A stretch of DNA of 64,000 bases from Burkholderia sp. S171 (GCF_009766085.1 NZ_LMUF01000075.1:1-64000); one strand, 5' to 3'; positions 43,715 through 53,068 are shown, counted from the first letter of the stretch. Notes: generated by a model not told the origin, from the sequence alone. Numbers and translations are program-made.

Positions 43715-44141
43715 GGAATTCCTCGTCTGGGTGGTATCGCCTGAAACAGCGCTGCGAGTACGGTGTGCCGACGGGGATGAAACTGTCTCCGCCTGCGAAC
43801 GCGCGCCGGCTCGGGCCGGCGTCGCTTTGTGGTGGCTATTCGATAGCTGCCCGGCGACCGGAATCAGCGACGCGCTCGCGCCACCAATCATGACCGCCGT
43901 TTCTTTCCTTATTTGCTTCCTTTCCTGCTTTACATCCGAACCACGCCGGGCCGGTGTCGCAGCGGAACGCTTCGACTTGGCCGGTGCGCGAGCGGGGCCA
44001 GGTTTCATCCCAACCTCCACCCTCGATCCAATTTCAGCCGCTACCGACAAACCCGCGTCAGCAGCCAACTCTTTTTTATCTGCAGCAACTTCGACTACGG
44101 ACTCGGGACGATCGCTCTTCGACGTGGCTCGTTTCATCGGC
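43715..44141 (-). other. Gap between pgk and pyk, open in the pyk frame
   Basis: 427 bases with no stop in the pyruvate kinase frame. A Met at 44137, 4 bases past the pgk stop, could give a 141-residue Ala/Ser/Lys/Arg-rich N-terminal extension. Codon third positions look less GC-biased than in pyk, and no ribosome site precedes that Met, so I treat it as non-coding. Confidence 0.5.
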
Positions 44142-45332
44142 TCAGGCCCGTGACTCGAGTACTTCCACCGCGGGCAGCGTCTTGCCTTCCAAAAACTCCA
44201 GGAACGCGCCGCCGCCAGTCGAGATATAAGAGATTTTGTCGTGGATGCCGTACTTCTGGATGGCCGCGAGCGTGTCGCCGCCACCTGCAATCGAAAATGC
44301 CGATGAGTTCGCGATTGCGTCCGCCAACGTCTTCGTGCCATTGCCGAACTGGTCGAATTCGAACACGCCAACCGGCCCGTTCCACACGATCGTGCCCGCC
44401 TTCTCCAACTGCGCGGCAAGCGCCTTGGCGGTGTCAGGACCGATATCGAGAATCAGGTCGTCGTCCTGAACCTGATCGACGGCTTTCGTTTCTGCCTTGG
44501 CGGCCGCGGCAAATTCCTTCGCAGTCACGACGTCGCTCGGAATGGGTACCGACGCCCCACGCGCCCGCGCTTCGCTGATGATGGTCTTGGCTTCATCGAT
44601 AAGATCCTTCTCCGCCAGCGACTTGCCAATATTCAACCCCGACGCGAGCATGAACGTATTGGCAATGCCGCCCCCCACGATCAACTGGTCCACTTTCTCG
44701 GCCAGCGACTTCAGGATAGTGAGTTTCGTCGATACCTTCGATCCCGCCACAATGGCGACCAGCGGGCGCTTCGGCTCGCCGAGCGCCTTGCCCAATGCGT
44801 CGAGTTCAGCGGCAAGCAGCGGACCGGCACACGCGACGGGCGCGTATTTCGCGATGCCATGCGTGGTTGCTTCCGCACGATGCGCGGTGCCGAACGCGTC
44901 GTTCACGTAGATATCGCAGAGTTTGGCGAGCTTCTGTGACAGCGCGTCGTCGTTCTTCTTCTCACCCTTGTTGCAGCGGCAGTTTTCGAGCAGCACGACC
45001 TGGCCCGGCTGCACTTGCACACCGTCCACCCAGTCGGCGATCAGCGGCACATCGCGGCCGAGCAGTTCGCCGAGGCGCTTGGCTACCGGCGCAAGCGAGT
45101 CTTCTGGCTTGAACTGCCCTTCCGTCGGGCGGCCGAGGTGGGACGTAACCATCACGGCGGCGCCTGCTGCCAGCGCTTGCTGGATCGCCGGCACCGAGGC
45201 GCGCACGCGCGTGTCTTCGGTGATGTTGCCCTGATCGTCCTGTGGGACGTTGAGGTCGGCTCGGATGAAAACACGTTTGCCGGACACTTTGCCTTCGGCG
45301 ATCAGATCGGTGAAACGCAATACTTTCGTCAT
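44142..45332 (-). CDS. pgk: Phosphoglycerate kinase
   Basis: 396-residue glycolytic kinase. N-terminal KRVFIRADLNVPQDDQGNITEDTR, TSHLGRPTEG, LLENCRCNKGEKKND, AFGTAHRAEATTHG, the VAGSKVSTKL hinge, the ELIVGGGIANTF-like block (DQLIVGGGIANTFMLA), and the C-terminal nucleotide site VWNGPVGVFEFDQFGNGT plus GGGDTLAAI. It transfers phosphate between 1,3-bisphosphoglycerate and ADP. Upstream of pyk and fba on the same strand. Confidence 0.97.
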   Translation of the reverse strand: MTKVLRFTDLIAEGKVSGKRVFIRADLNVPQDDQGNITEDTRVRASVPAIQQALAAGAAVMVTSHLGRPTEGQFKPEDSLAPVAKRLGELLGRDVPLIADWVDGVQVQPGQVVLLENCRCNKGEKKNDDALSQKLAKLCDIYVNDAFGTAHRAEATTHGIAKYAPVACAGPLLAAELDALGKALGEPKRPLVAIVAGSKVSTKLTILKSLAEKVDQLIVGGGIANTFMLASGLNIGKSLAEKDLIDEAKTIISEARARGASVPIPSDVVTAKEFAAAAKAETKAVDQVQDDDLILDIGPDTAKALAAQLEKAGTIVWNGPVGVFEFDQFGNGTKTLADAIANSSAFSIAGGGDTLAAIQKYGIHDKISYISTGGGAFLEFLEGKTLPAVEVLESRA

Positions 45333-45808
45333 GGGAGTCAGCGGGTGAGCGAGTAATTGGAAAGCGGTTCGGGCGAGTTGAATCTGCGCGCCGTGGATTT
45401 ACGCCAGCGGACTCACACAGGTCGCTACGGAGAAATTGAAGTGCTCAAAACCATGCCGGCGATAAACCGGCGTGCGTGCAGCATCGCAAGGCGACTCGCG
45501 CCAAGCGGAGGATTCGACCAACGAGTTGAACTAATAAGGGACGACGAAACGAGGCGTGCCGCGCCTTTCGCCTGCGACCTGGAGGCCCGGGCGACGAGGC
45601 GTGGCAGCGAAGAATGGAGCGAGTGAAGCGGGTGTGCGATGACTGCCGGATACACGTTTCGACCTCATTCGATACGACAGCGAGAGCGCCATTTTAACCG
45701 ATACCCATGCCCGTTCGACGCTGGAAACGCAAATCCCCAGGATTCGGGATTGGCGAGTTTTCGATGGCTTAGGTCACACGCTGCATGACGCGCCGCAGCA
45801 AAACAGCG
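45333..45808. other. Gap between azlD and pgk
   Basis: 476 bases. An open frame at 45425-45655 on the minus strand has no recognisable content and no ribosome site, so I left it out. A small hairpin GCCGG-CGATAAA-CCGGC lies near 45457-45473. The pgk promoter is expected here. Confidence 0.5.
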
Positions 45809-46132
45809 TCAGGCGAACAGCCGCAATACCGTGAAGACAATCATGCCGACGACAATCGTCCCGAGCATGCCGCGGCGCCAGAGAAACCAGGCGAGACCGC
45901 ACAGGGAAGCGTAGAGCGCGTGATTCGAGAAAGCAATCGACAGGCCGGTCGGCGTAGTCAGAAGGTCAGGCACGACGACCGCCACCAGTGCCGCAGCCGG
46001 CGCGTAGCGCAGCGCGCGCTGCACACGCTCGGGCAGGATTATGCGCTCGCCGCCCATCAGGAACAGCGCGCGCGTGACGCCCGTGATCAGCGCCATGCCT
46101 GCGATGGCCAGCCAGACTTGCGCGGCGCTCAT
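45809..46132 (-). CDS. azlD: AzlD-family branched-chain amino acid export subunit
   Basis: 107-residue membrane protein with about four hydrophobic helices, the small partner of AzlC. Family pattern: VWLAIAGMALITGVTRALFLMGGERIILPERVQRALRYAPAAAL-type N-terminal half (tract of small residues and the RYAPAA motif). It overlaps azlC by 4 bases (ATGA). The pair exports branched-chain amino acids; here it lies divergent from ilvE, a branched-chain aminotransferase gene. Confidence 0.9.
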   Translation of the reverse strand: MSAAQVWLAIAGMALITGVTRALFLMGGERIILPERVQRALRYAPAAALVAVVVPDLLTTPTGLSIAFSNHALYASLCGLAWFLWRRGMLGTIVVGMIVFTVLRLFA

Positions 46133-46974
46133 CGGGCACTCCGGGCGCGCTTCGGGCTTACCGGCGATTTGTCGAGATCGGAGGGAGGATTCAGCGGCGC
46201 GGCGTCGGTGAGACGAGGCGCCAGACTTTCCGTAGGCTTTGCCGCGCCGGTAGTCTTGCGCCCCGCTCCCAGCTTCTCCGCCATGACATCGGCGAATGTT
46301 CCGGCGAGCAGCGCCGCCGCCACGGCCAGCGGCAATGAAAGCCGATACGGCAAATCCAGCGTAATCAACGCAATCACGCTCGCCACGCCGACCGCCGCCA
46401 GCGTGGAGCGCGTCGCGATAGCCGAGACGATCAGCGGAATCAGCGCAAGCGTGCCGGCGAGCTCGAGGCCCCAGTTATCGGGGAAAAGGCTCGCAAGCAG
46501 GATTCCCGCTATGGATGACACTTGCCACGAGGACCAGCTCGTCGCCGCCATGCCCCAGAAAAACGCCTCCTTGCCGGGCTGATAGCCGGTCGGGAAATTA
46601 CGCTTCTGGAACATCAGGTAAATGATGTCGCCATTGAAATAGCCGAGCACCAGCCGGCGGCGCAGCGGCAGATAGGCGAAATGGGGCGCAAGCCCCGCGC
46701 TGAAAATGACGAACCGCAGGTTGACCATGGCGGCGGTCAGCAAGATGGTCCAGAGGGGCAGCTTCGCAGCGAGCAACGGCAGCACGGCCAGTTGCGACGA
46801 TCCCGCGTAGGCCGCGAGTGACATGCCAAGCGCCTGCGGCAAGGTCAGCACGGACTTGGCCATCGCGATGCCCGTTACAAGACCCCACGAGAACGTGGCC
46901 GGAACCGCTGGAGAAAGGGTTTTGACGCCATCGAGAAACGCGCGTCGGTTGAGGTCTGACAGCCGGTCGAGCAT
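46129..46974 (-). CDS. azlC: AzlC-family branched-chain amino acid export permease
   Basis: 281 residues with about six to seven hydrophobic segments. Family block AAYAGSSQLAVLPLLAA near 54-70 and LRFVIFSAGLAPHFAYLP. A hydrophilic C-terminal tail of about 45 residues is longer than usual. It is the upstream, coupled partner of azlD. Confidence 0.92.
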   Translation of the reverse strand: MLDRLSDLNRRAFLDGVKTLSPAVPATFSWGLVTGIAMAKSVLTLPQALGMSLAAYAGSSQLAVLPLLAAKLPLWTILLTAAMVNLRFVIFSAGLAPHFAYLPLRRRLVLGYFNGDIIYLMFQKRNFPTGYQPGKEAFFWGMAATSWSSWQVSSIAGILLASLFPDNWGLELAGTLALIPLIVSAIATRSTLAAVGVASVIALITLDLPYRLSLPLAVAAALLAGTFADVMAEKLGAGRKTTGAAKPTESLAPRLTDAAPLNPPSDLDKSPVSPKRARSAR

Positions 46975-47568
46975 GGAGATTGGTGCGAGTCGGGGTGTAC
47001 TTGTGCGGTTGAGCGGCGGATCCGGTGGATCCGGCGAAGAACGGGCAAGGGTCGGGCGGTTGGTGCAGACCCGCTGCGGATCGAGCCAGAATCCGTGTCT
47101 AAAACGATCCGAAACATGACCCGAAACCGTTGCGCCGAGCCTTGAATCAAGCCCGGTCTCACGCCCTATCAGGCCGACCGATCCGGATGGCGGGCTTTCG
47201 CAGGTTCCTCACAGTTTGCTTTCGATCCGCAATGTTGACCACACCCTGAGCACTTCGCGTGAAGCCGAAAGGCAAATTATAGCGTCGTGAAAGGCGCCAA
47301 ATGGCCGACAGCGCCCATTTTTTAATCGAAAAGACGCTAAAATGACGGTCTTTGGCCGCCCGGTTGCTTGCCTGTTTTGCGCTGAAATCCCATGCCACGT
47401 GCGCTGTCTACGGACAGCCGCCACGGATCGGAGGAAGGCGCAGAAAGCCCGTCGTCATCGTCATGCTGGTCAAGCGGACGAAAAACGCGGACAAGTAAGC
47501 TGGCAAATACGCTGACGAAAACCGGCGGCCCACTCATTATCTGCACACTACTCGCCAGGAGAAATCGT
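46975..47568. other. Divergent region azlC / ilvE
   Basis: 594 bases. A terminator-like stem GGCGC/GCGCC followed by six T lies at 47293-47322, nested inside an outer pair AGCGTC (47281-47286) / GACGCT (47333-47338), upstream of ilvE. The frame open to 47392 in phase with ilvE looks spurious. A tandem GGATCCGG repeat sits near 47018-47034. Confidence 0.5.
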
Positions 47569-48492
47569 ATGTCAATGGCCGACCGCGACGGCAAGATCTG
47601 GATGGATGGCAAGCTGATCGACTGGCGCGACGCCAACATCCACGTGCTCACCCACACGCTGCACTACGGCATGGGCGTTTTTGAAGGCGTGCGCGCCTAC
47701 AAGACGGGCACCGGCACGTCGATCTTCCGCCTGAAAGACCACACCAAGCGCCTGCTCAACTCCGCCAAGATCTTCCAGATGGAAGTGCCGTTCGACCATG
47801 CAACGCTTGAAGCCGCGCAGCTCGAAGTGGTCGGCGTGAACAAGCTGGAATCCTGCTACATCCGGCCGATCATCTGGGTGGGATCGGAGAAGCTGGGGGT
47901 ATCGGCGAAAGGCAACACCATTCACGTCGCAATCGCCGCGTGGCCGTGGGGCGCCTATCTTGGCGACGACGGCATTGCGAAGGGCATCCGCGTGAAAACG
48001 TCGTCGTTCACGCGCCATCATGTGAACGTCTCCATGGTCCGCGCGAAGGCGTCGGGCTGGTACGTGAACTCGATCCTCGCGAACCAGGAAGCCATCACCG
48101 ACGGTTACGACGAAGCGCTGCTGCTCGACGTGGACGGCTACGTGTCCGAAGGCTCCGGCGAAAACTTCTTCCTGGTGAACAACGGCAAGCTGTACACGCC
48201 GGACCTGGCTTCGTGCCTGGACGGCATCACGCGCGACACGGTCATCACGCTCGCACGCGACTTCGGCATTCAGGTGATCGAAAAGCGCATCACCCGCGAC
48301 GAGGTCTACACCTGCGACGAAGCGTTTTTCACCGGCACGGCCGCTGAAGTCACGCCGATCCGCGAGTTGGACAATCGCACTATCGGCGAAGGCAAGCGTG
48401 GTCCGATCACGGAAAAGCTGCAAAGCGCTTTCTTCGATATCGTGAGCGGCAAGAACGAAAAGTACGCCGGTTGGCTTGCGCAAGTTAAGTAA
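47569..48492 (+). CDS. ilvE: Branched-chain amino acid aminotransferase
   Basis: 307 residues, PLP fold type IV. It transfers the amino group between glutamate and the 2-oxo acids of Leu, Ile and Val. Motifs: HTLHYGMGVFEGVRAYKT near 28-45, RVKTSSFTRHHVN with the catalytic Lys region ARA-K-A-GWYVNSILANQEA (Lys in VRAKASGWY), DGYVSEGSGENFFLV and FFTGTAAEVTPI. The start at 47569 has AGGAG 7 bases upstream. Divergent from azlCD, giving a branched-chain amino acid theme. Confidence 0.96.
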   Translation: MSMADRDGKIWMDGKLIDWRDANIHVLTHTLHYGMGVFEGVRAYKTGTGTSIFRLKDHTKRLLNSAKIFQMEVPFDHATLEAAQLEVVGVNKLESCYIRPIIWVGSEKLGVSAKGNTIHVAIAAWPWGAYLGDDGIAKGIRVKTSSFTRHHVNVSMVRAKASGWYVNSILANQEAITDGYDEALLLDVDGYVSEGSGENFFLVNNGKLYTPDLASCLDGITRDTVITLARDFGIQVIEKRITRDEVYTCDEAFFTGTAAEVTPIRELDNRTIGEGKRGPITEKLQSAFFDIVSGKNEKYAGWLAQVK

Positions 48493-48511
48493 CGCAACTG
48501 CGTAACTTAAC
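48484..48511. other. Inverted repeat over the ilvE stop codon
   Basis: GTTAAGTAACGCA (48484-48496) and TGCGTAACTTAAC (48499-48511) pair at 12 of 13 positions around a 2-base spacer. The ilvE stop (48490-48492) lies inside the left arm. Confidence 0.7.
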
Positions 48512-48538
48512 GCGCAACCCGACGCATGACGTACGGCG

Positions 48539-48593
48539 GTGAGCCGGGTTTTTCGAGTCTCAGGAATATCGGACTCGAAAAAACCAGGCTCAC
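48539..48593. terminator. Long imperfect hairpin after ilvE
   Basis: A 21-base arm (48539-48559) pairs with a 22-base arm (48572-48593) with one mismatch and one bulge around a 12-base loop. T-rich tracts are inside the stem and not after it, so it is not a classic terminator; it may be a processing or stability structure before the zinc-finger gene. Confidence 0.55.
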
Positions 48594-48626
48594 TGCGTCC
48601 CCAGACTAGAACGAACGAGATTCCTC

Positions 48627-48821
48627 ATGAGCGAACTGAAGGAAATGCCGCTGGTCCAGTTGTCGGCGAAAGATGTGCCGGCGTTCTGCCCGAACCCCAA
48701 CATGCCGCGCTGGAGCACGCATCCGCGCGTTTTCCTCGATATTTCCCACGGTGAAGCACGTTGCCCGTATTGCGGCACGCGCTACAAGCTGAAAGACGGC
48801 GAGCACATCAAGGGTCATTAA
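48627..48821 (+). CDS. Small zf-CHCC zinc-finger protein
   Basis: 64 residues. Cys21, His32-to-His41 region and the ARCPYCGTRY knuckle give a CHCC-type zinc site like that of the NDUFS6-related family. Family-typical spacing FCPNPNMPRWSTHPRVFLDI is present. Function in bacteria is unclear, though the family is linked to respiratory complex I accessory proteins. It follows ilvE by about 130 bases, as in other Burkholderiaceae. Confidence 0.9.
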   Translation: MSELKEMPLVQLSAKDVPAFCPNPNMPRWSTHPRVFLDISHGEARCPYCGTRYKLKDGEHIKGH

Positions 48822-49110
48822 ATCTTCGACTTCGCGAAGAGCCAGCGGCCTGCGGCTTGAACCACGCCGCCCGTTGGGTCTTCGCGGCCACTAGCGATGC
48901 TGTGCCGCACTCATCCGATGCTGCTGCCGACCCCGTTGAACACTACGCTCCGGCCGCGCTCCATGTTTTGAAAGCACAGCACCTCGCGCCTCGACGCCGG
49001 ACAGGCCGGATATCGGACACTGGAAGCCGGGCGCCCTCACTCCCCATTGCCACGACGCGCCCGCCCACATGGTGCGAGCTGCGTTATTTTTGAGACTGGA
49101 ACCTACATAG

Positions 49111-50160
49111 ATGCGTCGCGCGTTGGTTATCGCACCGAACTGGATTGGTGACGCATTGATGGCGCAGCCGCTGTTTTCGCTGCTGAAGAAGCTGCATCCG
49201 CGCATTGTCATCGATGCTGTCGCGCCCGCCTGGGTCGCGCCCGTGCTGGAACGCATGCCCGAGATCCACGACGTCTACGCCACCGATCTCGCCCACGGCA
49301 AGCTGCAAATGCTGCGTCGATGGCAACTCGCGAGCGATTTGCGCGACGTGGGTTACGACGCCGCCTACGTGCTGCCGAACTCGTTCAAATCGGCGCTGAT
49401 TCCGTGGATGGCGGGGATCAACCTGCGGGTCGGCTACACGGGCGAAAGCCGTTATGGCGTGCTCAACGTGCGGCACGCGAATCCGGCCAAGGGGCAACGC
49501 CCGCCCATGGTCGGCCAGTACGCCGCCCTCGCCTATGCGCCGGGCGCGAAGCTGCCGTGGCTGCAGGAAAACGCGACGGTTCCCATGCCGGTACCGCGGC
49601 TCGATGCCGACCTGAACGAAGCGGCGCGCGTCTCCACCCGCTTTAATCTCGATACCCGCGCGCCGCTGGTCGTGTTTTGTCCGGGCGCGGAATACGGTCC
49701 GGCAAAACGCTGGCCGCCGGAGCATTTCGCGGCGCTCGCGCAGTTCATCGCGCAGTCGTTTCCGTACGCGCGGATCGTCGCGCTCGGGTCGCCGAAAGAT
49801 TCGCCCATCGCCCAGGCCATTGCCGATCGCGCGCCGAACGTGCGTAACCTGTGCGGGCAAACGTCGCTGGGTGAAGCGTGCGCGCTGATCTCGCGCGCGA
49901 GCGCCGTGGTGACCAACGATTCCGGCCTGATGCACGTCGCCGCTGCGCTGCGCCGCCCGCTGGTGGCCGTGTTCGGCTCGACCGACCCGCGCCACACACC
50001 GCCACTCTCCGATCTCGCAAAGGTACAATGGCTGCACCTCGAATGCAGTCCGTGCTTTGCCCGCGAGTGTCCGCTGGGTCATTTGAACTGTTTGCGTGAA
50101 CTCGGCGCCGAGCAGGTTTTCGCCGATTTACGCGGCATGCTGATGATGCAGCGTCATTAG
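49111..50160 (+). CDS. waaF: Lipopolysaccharide heptosyltransferase II
   Basis: 349-residue GT9 family enzyme adding the second heptose to the inner core of LPS on the cytoplasmic side of the inner membrane. N-terminus RALVIAPNWIGDALMAQPLF; GINLRVGYTGESRYGVLN; PGAEYGPAKRWPPEHFAAL; and the donor-site block VTNDSGLMHVAAALRRPLVAVFGSTDP. The ending CSPCFARECPLGHLNCLREL is usual for the family. The start at 49111 has no strong ribosome site. Confidence 0.95.
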   Translation: MRRALVIAPNWIGDALMAQPLFSLLKKLHPRIVIDAVAPAWVAPVLERMPEIHDVYATDLAHGKLQMLRRWQLASDLRDVGYDAAYVLPNSFKSALIPWMAGINLRVGYTGESRYGVLNVRHANPAKGQRPPMVGQYAALAYAPGAKLPWLQENATVPMPVPRLDADLNEAARVSTRFNLDTRAPLVVFCPGAEYGPAKRWPPEHFAALAQFIAQSFPYARIVALGSPKDSPIAQAIADRAPNVRNLCGQTSLGEACALISRASAVVTNDSGLMHVAAALRRPLVAVFGSTDPRHTPPLSDLAKVQWLHLECSPCFARECPLGHLNCLRELGAEQVFADLRGMLMMQRH

Positions 50161-50471
50161 AACGGGTTACGCTGACGCGGCTTCGGCGCCATGGCTCAGG
50201 CTGATTTGCTGATCGAGCAAGCTTGGGCCGCCGCTTCGGCTTCAAAGACTGCTTCATGACTTCGTCGGGGCAGCGTCCGCCACGCCAGGTTCACCGGCGC
50301 CGTGCCCGCGTCCTTCCGAGTTCCTGTCGGCGGCGCGTTTGCGATTACCGGCGCTTCCTGACATGCCAATGTCCCTAAGCCGGGGCATGCTTTTGAAACT
50401 TGACCGAACCGTGGCGCTCACTGTCCGAGAACATCAGGCGCCATGCATCGACTGTTAGAGACCCACTAGCC
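50161..50471. other. Gap after waaF
   Basis: 311 bases with no gene. A weak terminator-like hairpin CATGCC (50362-50367) / GGCATG (50384-50389) followed by TTTT after one C is the only structure seen. Confidence 0.5.
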
Positions 50472-50918
50472 ATGCCACGTTTTGCCCGCCTCTTCGAAGC
50501 CGCCGCCGATACCCTCAACGCCTATTACCAGGCTGTCGCGGAGGGCAATATCGACAGCATCATGGCGCTCTGGATCGACGAGGAATTCGCCACCTTTATC
50601 TGCGCGGACGGCTCGCACCTGAGCGGCCTGGACAGCGTACGCGCGGGTCTCGCGACGCAACTGGGGAACCGGCCGGTCACGGTCGAGCCGCTCGATATCC
50701 GCGTGTACGACAGTCTCGGCACCGTGGTCTACGCCATCGCCGAAGCGCATCAGCCTGTCGAACCGGGCAGTTCGCCCGTCATGGTGTTCAGCACCTATGT
50801 AATGGTCCACGAACGTGGGGAATGGCGCATAGCGCATATCCACGCTAGTGCGATGCCAGACGAAGCCGCAGGACAAGTTGCTGCGAAAATGCGACATGGA
50901 CAAGGTCCGCTGCATTGA
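50472..50918 (+). CDS. NTF2-like/SnoaL-type protein
   Basis: 148 residues with the cone-shaped NTF2 fold pattern: an N-terminal helix (LNAYYQAVAEGNIDSIMALWIDEE), then FICADGSHLSGLDSVRAGLA and the C-terminal strands VMVFSTYVMVHERGEWRIAHIHAS. The family includes ketosteroid isomerase-like enzymes and binding proteins; catalytic function is unknown here. I chose the Met at 50472 as it starts the fold directly; the longer frame adds 24 residues. Confidence 0.82.
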   Translation: MPRFARLFEAAADTLNAYYQAVAEGNIDSIMALWIDEEFATFICADGSHLSGLDSVRAGLATQLGNRPVTVEPLDIRVYDSLGTVVYAIAEAHQPVEPGSSPVMVFSTYVMVHERGEWRIAHIHASAMPDEAAGQVAAKMRHGQGPLH

Positions 50919-51041
50919 CATCGGTTTTGCGGGTACGCTGGGCAGGGTAGCCGGCGTCCGCGGCTCGACAATTGCTCTGCCAGTCTGATCGGCAGACCGT
51001 CGGCATCCGTTCGCATCCTGCTTCCTGTTTGAAGACGCGCC

Positions 51042-52337
51042 ATGAAACGCGATCACGCTCATCTCATTCCTGATGCTCCGGCGCTGGAATCCCCCTCTGC
51101 GCTTGAGCAGACCGCTTCGGCCGCTCTCGACGCAGTGAGCCAAGCAACGCTTGAGCCGCTGGCCGAATGGCTGTACCGAGCGCCTCGATGGCTGCCGACC
51201 GCGCACGCACAGACCATCGTGCCGGCGTTGTTCGCGCAGCGGCCGGCGGTGAAATACCGACGGGAGCGATGGACGACCCCGGACGGCGATTTCATCGAAC
51301 TCGACTGGCTGGCTTATGACGCCGATGGTGAAGGCCACAACTGCGTTCATTCCAGCGCCACCACCGTCGCCTCGCAGCCCGCGTCGCGTGAGCCTGGAAA
51401 CGCCGCTGCCACATCGTTCGATGAATCCGCGGCCTTGCACGAAGGCGTCGGCCACGACACGGCCGCGCCACGAGGGGCGAATCCCCCTCCCGACCCGGGC
51501 GCACCGCTCTTTGTGCTCTTCCACGGACTTGAAGGCAGCTCGGACTCGCACTATGCACGCGTGCTGATGGCCGAAGCGAAGGCGCGCGGCTGGTTTGGCG
51601 TCGTGCCGCATTTCCGCAGTTGCGGCGGCTCGATGAATCTCCTCCCGCGCTTCTACCATCTCGCCGATAGCGCCGAAGTCGACTGGGTCTTGCGTCGATT
51701 GAAGGCGCAACATCCCGGGCCGGTCATCGCGGCGGGGGTATCGCTGGGCGGCAACGTGCTGCTGCGCTGGTTGTGCGAGCAGGAACAGGACGCAGCGGCC
51801 ATTCTCGACGCTGCCGCCGCGATCTCCGCGCCGCTCGATGTCCACGCCGGTGGCCACGCGATATCGCAGGGTTTCGGCATGATCTACACGCGCAACTTTC
51901 TCAAGACGCTCAAGCACAAGGCGCTGGCGAAACTCGACCAGTATCCCGGCCTGTTCGACCGCGATGCCATGCTCGCGGCCCGCACCATGCATGCCTTCGA
52001 TAACGCCGTGACCGCGCCGCTCCACGGTTTTCGCGATACCGAAGACTACTGGACCCGTGCCACCACCCGGCCCTATCTGCCGCGCATTGCCATTCCAACG
52101 CTACTTCTGAACGCCCGCAATGATCCGTTCCTGCCTGGGCGAGTGTTGCCGTCGGCGGCGGAAGTTTCAGCGGCTGTGACCCTCGATCAACCCGCGCATG
52201 GCGGCCACGTCGGCTTTATGACCGGGCCGTTTCCGGGGCGGATCGACTGGTTGTCGCAGCGGGTGTTCGGCTATTTGCAAACTCATGTGCGTCACGTGCA
52301 TCACGTGGCGCACCAAACGGATTCCGAGCATGGATGA
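51042..52337 (+). CDS. YheT-like alpha/beta hydrolase
   Basis: 431 residues. The alpha/beta fold begins near 75 (WLPTAHAQTIVPALFAQRP, the UPF0017/YheT start). A Ser nucleophile lies in AAGVSLGGNVLLRWL, the oxyanion region is LFHGLEGSSDSHYARVL and the His in QPAHGGHVGF. An insert of about 50 low-complexity residues (around 105-150) separates the first strands. The substrate is unknown; relatives act as short-chain esterases. It overlaps the next gene by 8 bases. Confidence 0.9.
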   Translation: MKRDHAHLIPDAPALESPSALEQTASAALDAVSQATLEPLAEWLYRAPRWLPTAHAQTIVPALFAQRPAVKYRRERWTTPDGDFIELDWLAYDADGEGHNCVHSSATTVASQPASREPGNAAATSFDESAALHEGVGHDTAAPRGANPPPDPGAPLFVLFHGLEGSSDSHYARVLMAEAKARGWFGVVPHFRSCGGSMNLLPRFYHLADSAEVDWVLRRLKAQHPGPVIAAGVSLGGNVLLRWLCEQEQDAAAILDAAAAISAPLDVHAGGHAISQGFGMIYTRNFLKTLKHKALAKLDQYPGLFDRDAMLAARTMHAFDNAVTAPLHGFRDTEDYWTRATTRPYLPRIAIPTLLLNARNDPFLPGRVLPSAAEVSAAVTLDQPAHGGHVGFMTGPFPGRIDWLSQRVFGYLQTHVRHVHHVAHQTDSEHG

Positions 52338-52965
52338 GATCGTCAAACAGGCGCTGGCCAAATGGCCCAACGTCCCGCATTGCACCGGCTGGCTGCTGCT
52401 TGATCGCCGCGGTCAGTGGCGCATGCGCGACGATGCCACGCAGGCGGCAGGCCTTCCCGGCGATATCATCCGCCACGACGCGTTGCTGGGCTTCATCAAC
52501 CGCAACTACGCCGCCGATGCCGAAGGCCAGTGGTTCTTTCAAAACGGCCCCCAGCGTGTGTATGTGGAGCTGGGTTATACGCCATGGATCGTGCGGCTGA
52601 GTGAAGTGAACGATGCGATGGATGGCGCGATGGACGGCGCAGCCGCCGGTGCTTTGCGGCTGACCGATCACGCAGGCAAGCGGTTTGAGCCGACGGCGGC
52701 TTGGCTCGACGATGAAGGCGCTGTGCTGTTTTCAGATGATCCCGATGCCCGTGATGCCCGCGATGGCTCTCACGTGCCGCGAATCGCCGCGTTGCACGAT
52801 CACGATCTCGATCTGTTTTCCACACACGCCGATCTCGACGATAACGGCGGCGTGTTCCATTTTGCTGCTGGCATCGATCTGACGCTGGGGCATATCGATC
52901 GAGCCGATGTGCCGGGCAAGTTTGGCTTTGTTACCAGCCCGGCGGCGAACGCGGCGGCGGTGTAA
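52330..52965 (+). CDS. Conserved uncharacterised protein of beta-proteobacterial type
   Basis: 211 residues without recognised catalytic motifs. The N-terminus reads MDEIVKQALAKWPNVPHCTGWLLL-like, with QWFFQNGPQRVYVELGYTPWIVRL mid-protein and an acidic stretch (DDPDARDARDGS) near 138-148. It is coupled to the YheT-like gene by an 8-base overlap, so the two are likely co-translated. I recognise the protein type from Burkholderia neighbourhoods but cannot give it a function. Confidence 0.8.
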   Translation: MDEIVKQALAKWPNVPHCTGWLLLDRRGQWRMRDDATQAAGLPGDIIRHDALLGFINRNYAADAEGQWFFQNGPQRVYVELGYTPWIVRLSEVNDAMDGAMDGAAAGALRLTDHAGKRFEPTAAWLDDEGAVLFSDDPDARDARDGSHVPRIAALHDHDLDLFSTHADLDDNGGVFHFAAGIDLTLGHIDRADVPGKFGFVTSPAANAAAV

Positions 52966-53068
52966 AGCGAAAGCTAAAACAACTTGAACGGCTTATCGTA
53001 GCGGCGTGAGCGCGCCGGGATCACTCGCGCGCCGCTGATATGATGATCGCCCGTTGCAAGGAGAGGTT

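Noticed and set aside
45425..45655. Minus-strand frame of 76 residues between azlD and pgk
   Set aside because: No ribosome site, no recognisable content and composition typical of random open frames in GC-rich DNA.
47392..47568. N-terminal extension of ilvE by 59 residues
   Set aside because: The extension has no family similarity, and the Met at 47569 has a clear ribosome site and the normal family start.
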